A stretch of DNA of 8,640 bases, taken from assembly GCA_001778355.1 (NCBI GenBank), contig MFGS01000199.1:24390-33029 (forward strand), written 5' to 3'. The translations under genes and the position numbers were made by a program. Positions 5,020-8,640 of this stretch are shown here, piece after piece. Source of the stretch: Candidatus Firestonebacteria bacterium RIFOXYA2_FULL_40_8 (GTDB taxonomy: Bacteria; Oederibacteriota; D2-FULL-39-29). The notes under the pieces are model-generated. The model searched no databases. It saw nothing but the letters and a program-made list of their open reading frames with translations, and was not told the origin of the DNA. Position 1 is the stretch's first letter. The number at the start of each line of letters is the position of its first letter.

Positions 5020-5723
5020 TTTCCGTTTTAAAAGCCCCGAGAGACCTCGGAATATTATTAAAGAAAAAATGGTACCGCATTCCTTTGGAAAAAGCCCCCC
5101 GTAAGAAGTTCGATTACCTTGCTTTTTATCAGCCGGCGAGTTTTGGAAGAAACGGCGGAAAAATAAAATACTTTGCCAAACCCAAGGAAGTGACGCGAGT
5201 CCGTAGAGTTGACCTTTTGCCCGAAGAAGTCAGGAATAAAAATGCAAAGAACATCTACCTTAAATATTCCTTCGGAAAAATTAACAAAATTGACCCGGCA
5301 ATAAAGAATAAAAACGGCCTCCGTGTCTCCTTTGGTTTTACAGACCTTGCAAAATTAAAAAAAGCAGCGGAAGTTACGGACTTGTATGATGTCGTGCCGA
5401 TAGAAAAGATGATGAAAAAAGTTCTGAGCCGTAGGCATATTGCTTTCAAGGCGGAATATCCCGTAAGCGCAGGCAACAACCATAAATACCGTCTTGATTT
5501 CGCAGTTTTCTGCAAAAAAGCCCCTCTAAATATAGAATGCGACAGTCTAAAGTGGCACTCTCAAAAAAGTCAGGTATTTAAAGACAAATTAAGAGATAAA
5601 CGGCTTAAAAAGCTTGGTTGGTCCATTTTAAGGTTGAAAGAGGCGGCTATTACGAGTAATATATTTAAAAGCGCAGATAAAGTTAACCTCCGGGTAAAGA
5701 AACTCGGTGGTCTGAAAAAGTAA
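5001..5723 (+). CDS. Two-domain protein with DUF559/Vsr-like PD-(D/E)XK nuclease C-terminus
   Basis: This is a 240-residue protein. The C-terminal half (about 140-215) has the DUF559/Vsr-like endonuclease pattern: a YRLDFAV strand with D166, then NIECDSLKWHS with E179, D181 and H186, then a KDKLRDKRLKKLGWSILRL segment. These residues are the likely metal-binding site, so nuclease activity is plausible. The N-terminal half (about 1-130) begins VLVSVLKAPRDL and contains KKWYRIPL, FDYLAFYQPASFG, IKYFAKPKEV and VDLLPEE. I recall similar segments in uncharacterised bacterial proteins but cannot give them a function. The charged, very basic sequence suits a nucleic acid binder and has no membrane segment. 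The start ATG lies 19 nt inside the end of lpxB, which implies translational coupling. The stop is 55 nt before the msbA-like gene, so it looks like a member of the lipid A operon. Target and biological role are unknown. Confidence 0.8.
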   Translation: MRKTVLVSVLKAPRDLGILLKKKWYRIPLEKAPRKKFDYLAFYQPASFGRNGGKIKYFAKPKEVTRVRRVDLLPEEVRNKNAKNIYLKYSFGKINKIDPAIKNKNGLRVSFGFTDLAKLKKAAEVTDLYDVVPIEKMMKKVLSRRHIAFKAEYPVSAGNNHKYRLDFAVFCKKAPLNIECDSLKWHSQKSQVFKDKLRDKRLKKLGWSILRLKEAAITSNIFKSADKVNLRVKKLGGLKK

Positions 5724-5742
5724 TCCGGATAAAAGGTCCGGA
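5724..5742 (+). promoter_or_regulatory. Small hairpin after the nuclease stop, covering a ribosome binding site
   Basis: TCCGGA (5724-5729) and TCCGGA (5737-5742) pair as a perfect 6-bp stem with a 7-nt loop. It begins immediately after the TAA of the preceding gene. The right arm contains most of the GGAG (5740-5743) that would serve the mini-ORF at 5753, so folding could hide that site. Confidence 0.4.
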
Positions 5743-5752
5743 GAAAGCCAAA

Positions 5753-5782
5753 ATGGCTAAGCAGGGTTATAAAATAAAATGA
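5753..5782 (+). CDS. Nine-codon mini-ORF overlapping the msbA-like start
   Basis: ATG at 5753 opens a nine-residue frame (MAKQGYKIK) that ends at TGA 5780-5782. It overlaps the ATG of the ABC transporter gene as ATGA. It has GGAG 9 nt upstream, whereas the transporter's own nearest SD-like motif (AGGG at 5763-5766) is 12 nt from its ATG. The mini-ORF could feed ribosomes to the transporter start by termination-reinitiation. It may equally be a chance reading frame; a structural peptide is unlikely. Confidence 0.35.
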   Translation: MAKQGYKIK

Positions 5783-7512
5783 AGACATATTTTAGAGTAC
5801 TTTCTTTCGCAAAACCTTATACAAAAAGACTTCTTGTTGCTGCTTTTTTTATGCTTGTGGTCTCTTCCTGCGGCGCCGCTACTATGTATTTATTAAAACC
5901 ACTCTTTGATCAGGGTTTCCTGAATACCAACGCCACCGCAGCTTTTCAAGTTACCCTCAACATTGCGCTTGCTCTGGTCGGCATCACTTTTGTCAATGGC
6001 ATAGCTTTCTATATAAAGGACTATCTGTACAATAACGCCGGACAGAGAATAATAATGGATATTAGGAATGAGGTTTACGATCACGTTCAAAATCTTTCGC
6101 TCTCCTACTTCTCTAAAAATAAAACCGGGCAGACACTTTCCCGTTTGACCATCGATGTTGTAAATATGCAAAATGCCGTTGCCAGTTTAGCCGGTATTTT
6201 TGATAACGCCACCAAATTTTTAGGTTATCTTATTATCGTTATTTTCATGGATTGGAAACTGGGACTCATTGCTCTCGGTGTTGCCGGACTCATTGCCTAT
6301 CCTGTTTATACTTTTGGCAGAAGGTTGCGCCATATAAGCATTGATACACAAAATAAAATAGGGGATATTTCCTCTATTGCTTACGAGGGCATCTCTAATA
6401 TAAGAATTGTCAAAGCTTTTGCTATGGAAAAATATGAGCATGATAAATTCAGGCATGCCAATAGATCATTTTTTGATACTCTGATGAAAGCTATCCGGAT
6501 AACCGCCATGTCCCAACCGATAGTAGAGTTTGCGGGAATGCTCGCCATGGCGAGCCTTGTGGTCGTTGCAGGTTACAAAATAAGTCACGGTATGATCACC
6601 ATAGGCCAGTTCCTGGCTTTTACGGGCGCACTTTTTATGCTGTTTAATCCTATCAGGAATTTAAACGGGATAAATATACAGATCCAGCAGGCTCTTTCCT
6701 CGGCGGAAAGGATATTTGAACTTTTAGATACGCCCCAGGAAGTTCAGGATGATATTAAGGCAGGAATAATGCCGGAGTTCAGAAAGGAAATCAAATATAA
6801 TAATGTTTGTTTTGAGTATATCCCGGGACGTCCGGTTCTCACAGCAATAAAGCTTGATATTAAAAAAGGCGAAGTGGTTGCTATTGTCGGGCCTTCCGGT
6901 TCCGGTAAGTCCACACTTGCCGATCTTCTCCCCAGGTTTTACGATACAAAAAGCGGTGCTATAGAAATTGACGGTGTGGATATAAAAAAATTCAAGATGT
7001 CGTCTTTGCGCTCCCAAGTCGGTATTGTTACGCAAGAAACCATCCTCTTTAACGATTCAATAAAAGGAAATATTGCTTACGGGAGAGCTGATATCGCGCA
7101 AGTTGATGTGGAAAATGCGGCAAAAGCGGCGAATGCGCACAACTTTATAATTAAAACCCAGCACGGGTATGAAACTTTGATAGGCGAGCGCGGGGTTAAA
7201 CTTTCCGGCGGGGAAAGACAACGTCTTTCAATAGCGAGAGCGATACTTAAAAATCCTCCCATTTTGATACTGGATGAAGCTACTTCCGCACTGGATACGG
7301 AATCGGAAAAACTTGTGCAGGATGCTCTCGAAAAACTGATGAAGTCGAGAACTACAATTGTCATTGCTCACCGTCTGTCCACGATAATCAGGGCGGACAA
7401 AATTGTCGTGCTGGAAAAAGGCGAGATAAAAGCATTCGGGAAACATGAAGAGCTTTTGGTATCAAGCCCGCTGTATAAGAAGTTGTATGAGATGCAGTTC
7501 GAAACGAAGTGA
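5779..7512 (+). CDS. msbA: MsbA-like lipid A exporter, ABC half-transporter with fused membrane and ATPase domains
   Basis: This 577-residue protein has the usual MsbA length. The N-terminal part is a six-helix exporter membrane domain (about 15-300, with hydrophobic runs near 17-42, 60-80, 145-178 and 250-292) containing SYFSKNKTGQTLSRLTIDV and ISNIRIVKAFAMEKYE. The nucleotide-binding domain has Walker A GPSGSGKST (371-379), Q-loop Q419, signature LSGGERQR (475-482), Walker B ILILDE (495-500), the D-loop SALD and H531. All catalytic residues are intact. MsbA homodimers flip core lipid A from the inner to the outer leaflet of the cytoplasmic membrane using ATP. Position downstream of lpxB supports this role over a drug exporter, which would look alike in sequence. 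Its ATG is overlapped by a nine-codon mini-ORF. No terminator is visible after the stop. Confidence 0.88.
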   Translation: MKTYFRVLSFAKPYTKRLLVAAFFMLVVSSCGAATMYLLKPLFDQGFLNTNATAAFQVTLNIALALVGITFVNGIAFYIKDYLYNNAGQRIIMDIRNEVYDHVQNLSLSYFSKNKTGQTLSRLTIDVVNMQNAVASLAGIFDNATKFLGYLIIVIFMDWKLGLIALGVAGLIAYPVYTFGRRLRHISIDTQNKIGDISSIAYEGISNIRIVKAFAMEKYEHDKFRHANRSFFDTLMKAIRITAMSQPIVEFAGMLAMASLVVVAGYKISHGMITIGQFLAFTGALFMLFNPIRNLNGINIQIQQALSSAERIFELLDTPQEVQDDIKAGIMPEFRKEIKYNNVCFEYIPGRPVLTAIKLDIKKGEVVAIVGPSGSGKSTLADLLPRFYDTKSGAIEIDGVDIKKFKMSSLRSQVGIVTQETILFNDSIKGNIAYGRADIAQVDVENAAKAANAHNFIIKTQHGYETLIGERGVKLSGGERQRLSIARAILKNPPILILDEATSALDTESEKLVQDALEKLMKSRTTIVIAHRLSTIIRADKIVVLEKGEIKAFGKHEELLVSSPLYKKLYEMQFETK

Positions 7513-7517
7513 AGAGA

Positions 7518-7534
7518 AGCAAGTAAAGCAAGTA
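7518..7534 (+). repeat. Short tandem repeat AGCAAGTA
   Basis: AGCAAGTA occurs at 7518-7525 and again at 7527-7534, one base apart. A related AAGCAAGATA lies at 7569-7578. This is a short purine-rich repeat just after the transporter stop; no function is evident. Confidence 0.5.
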
Positions 7535-7562
7535 CAGCAAAAACAGAAAGAATAAGAAATAA

Positions 7563-7679
7563 AAGCGAAGCAAGATATAATTAAATACCACATTAATGTG
7601 AGACCTTATAGACTTTATCTCGCTCTGTCAAAGTCATTTGACAGGTATATATAGTTTCATAGCGAGAAAAGCTTCGCTT
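7563..7679 (+). promoter_or_regulatory. Nested inverted repeats, candidate structured leader RNA
   Basis: Four perfect inverted pairings fall in one 117-nt stretch without a gene. The outermost is AAGCGAAGC (7563-7571) with GCTTCGCTT (7671-7679). Inside are the 12-bp palindrome CACATTAATGTG (7589-7600) and TCTCGCT (7618-7624) with AGCGAGA (7661-7667). Directly next to the latter's left arm, CTGTCAAA (7625-7632) pairs with TTTGACAG (7637-7644) over a 4-nt loop. The pairings are compatible and would make a multibranch RNA ending 75 nt before the next start codon. I do not recognise any known riboswitch class. Alternatives are a 3'-end structure for the transporter mRNA or a small palindromic element. 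Confidence 0.5.
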
Positions 7680-7695
7680 ATGGACGTTATGGACT
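7678..7695 (+). repeat. Tandem 9-mer TTATGGACG/TTATGGACT
   Basis: TTATGGACG (7678-7686) is followed directly by TTATGGACT (7687-7695). A third relative, TTATAGACT, is at 7606-7614. The consensus is TTATRGACK. This resembles the heptamer arrays upstream in being a short-unit intergenic repeat. Confidence 0.6.
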
Positions 7696-7754
7696 TTTAG
7701 ACGCAATGCCGAAAGGTTGTATCAGCGTAATTTTATTATACGGGAGAAGGTAAC

Positions 7755-8640
7755 ATGGAAAAAGTGGGCATTATCGGTTTTGGCAAGATGGGGCGGAAGC
7801 ATTTTGAGAGCTTTAAAAGGGTTTCCGGAGTCGGGGTTTTCGGGGTTTATGACGCGGATCCTAATAAGGCAAGAGAAGCGGGTATTAAGACCTATCAGGA
7901 TTATAATCAGCTGATAAAAGAGTGCGATATTATCTGTATTGCGACACCGACTGATACTCACAAAGAGTTTATGTTAAAGGCCATAGCCGGGAAAAAACCT
8001 GTTTTTGTGGAAAAGCCGCTCTGCCGTACTATTGCCGAAGCCGATGAAATAATGAAAGCCGTAAAAAAATACAAAACAAAAGTGATGGTCGGTCATGTCG
8101 TGAGATATTTTAACCAGTATGCGGCGTTAAAGAAATCTATAGACGACGGCTGCGTGGGTAAACCTGCGGTTGTAAGGATTACAAGATGTTCAAAATTTCC
8201 AAAGGCGTCCAATAACTGGTTTAACTCCCGCGAGAAAAGTGGCGGGGTCATACTGGATCTTATGATCCATGATATAGATTTCCTGATCTGGTGCTTTGGC
8301 GATGTCGAAAGGGTTTATGCCAAGGATATCAGCTGGGGAAAGATTCCGAATATGGACTATGCTCTGGCTGTGATGCGGTTTAAAAGCGGAGTCATAGCAC
8401 ACCTTGAAGCGAGCTGGGCGCACGCCGGAGGTTTTAGAGCCCGGGTAGAAGTTGCCGGTACCGCAGGCCTTGTAAATTATGATACCCGTCATCCTGCTTC
8501 CTTGAAAGTTGAGCATTCAAACGGAGAGATAATGCGGGAAAATCCCGTAGATGAGAACGCCAATCAGATGGAAATAAGGGAGTTCGTGGAATATATCTTG
8601 AAAAATAAAAACCCGAGGATTATGCTCCAGGATGCCTATC
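7755..8640 (+). CDS. Gfo/Idh/MocA-family oxidoreductase, 3'-truncated by the window
   Basis: The frame stays open for 295 codons from ATG 7755 to the window end. GGGAGAAGG (7742-7750) is a strong ribosome binding site 4 nt upstream. The protein starts MEKVGIIGFGKMGRKH, with the Rossmann loop GFGKMG at 8-13. ATPTDTH (63-69) and VEKPLC (85-90, K87) follow. The catalytic domain has GHVVRYFNQY (113-122) and GGVILDLMIHDIDFL (163-177), with D168 and H172 at the expected active-site positions. Family members act on sugars or nucleotide sugars with NAD(P). Because the gene follows lpxB and msbA, a nucleotide-sugar dehydrogenase of LPS or lipid A synthesis is attractive (GnnA-type UDP-GlcNAc 3-dehydrogenases belong to this family). 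No residue visible here proves that. It is clearly distinct from the oxidoreductase at 2791, sharing only family motifs. Confidence 0.88.
   Translation, partial: MEKVGIIGFGKMGRKHFESFKRVSGVGVFGVYDADPNKAREAGIKTYQDYNQLIKECDIICIATPTDTHKEFMLKAIAGKKPVFVEKPLCRTIAEADEIMKAVKKYKTKVMVGHVVRYFNQYAALKKSIDDGCVGKPAVVRITRCSKFPKASNNWFNSREKSGGVILDLMIHDIDFLIWCFGDVERVYAKDISWGKIPNMDYALAVMRFKSGVIAHLEASWAHAGGFRARVEVAGTAGLVNYDTRHPASLKVEHSNGEIMRENPVDENANQMEIREFVEYILKNKNPRIMLQDAY

Noticed and set aside
7698..7740. Riboswitch-like segment before the second oxidoreductase (GACGCAATGCCGAAAGG)
   Set aside because: It faintly recalls part of the c-di-GMP-I (GEMM) core, but the rest of that motif and its stems are missing.
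8190..8516. Minus-strand ORF of 108 codons
   Set aside because: It is antisense to the second oxidoreductase, whose frame stays open across this stretch with all family motifs.

Overview
The window looks like a chromosomal segment of a Gram-negative (lipid A-bearing) bacterium. It carries a recognisable lpxB, an msbA-type lipid flippase gene, and sugar-metabolism genes of moderate GC content. The compact lpxB/nuclease/msbA run, the Gfo/Idh/MocA genes and the intergenic short-repeat arrays would suit an uncultivated phylum such as Omnitrophota or Elusimicrobiota. No marker gene here fixes the phylum, so that placement is only a guess.

Layout. At 1-629 is the 3' part of an FGGY sugar kinase (+). 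Facing it, at 699-1178 (-), is a small cupin protein resembling D-lyxose isomerases; the two genes converge on a pair of tandem hairpins. At 1179-1365 two divergent promoters are separated by a strong 33-bp dyad. The rightward promoter serves a much more AT-rich, membrane-anchored MORN_2/YwqK-like repeat protein (1366-2241). A 549-bp gene-free stretch (2242-2790) is packed with repeats. It includes two inverted arrays of a degenerate heptamer (GTTACGG-like) that bracket a roughly 370-bp block. It ends at the ribosome binding site of a Gfo/Idh/MocA oxidoreductase (2791-3846).

A strong terminator-like hairpin (3855-3883) follows, and lpxB starts only about 20 bases later. lpxB (3904-5019) overlaps an unusual two-domain protein with a DUF559/Vsr-like nuclease C-terminus (5001-5723). 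Next come a hairpin and a nine-codon mini-ORF, then an msbA-like ABC transporter gene (5779-7512). A 242-bp gap contains a nested set of perfect inverted repeats (7563-7679). A second Gfo/Idh/MocA oxidoreductase gene starts at 7755 and runs off the window end.

How the genes fit together. The kinase and the cupin could form a pentose route (D-lyxose to D-xylulose to D-xylulose 5-phosphate). LpxB makes the lipid A disaccharide and MsbA flips the lipid A core across the inner membrane. The oxidoreductase after msbA might act on a nucleotide sugar for lipid A or LPS. The nuclease-like protein between lpxB and msbA is the most unexpected member. The most interesting candidates are that protein, the heptamer-array element and the structured leader at 7563-7679. 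None is shown by the sequence alone to be a new system.
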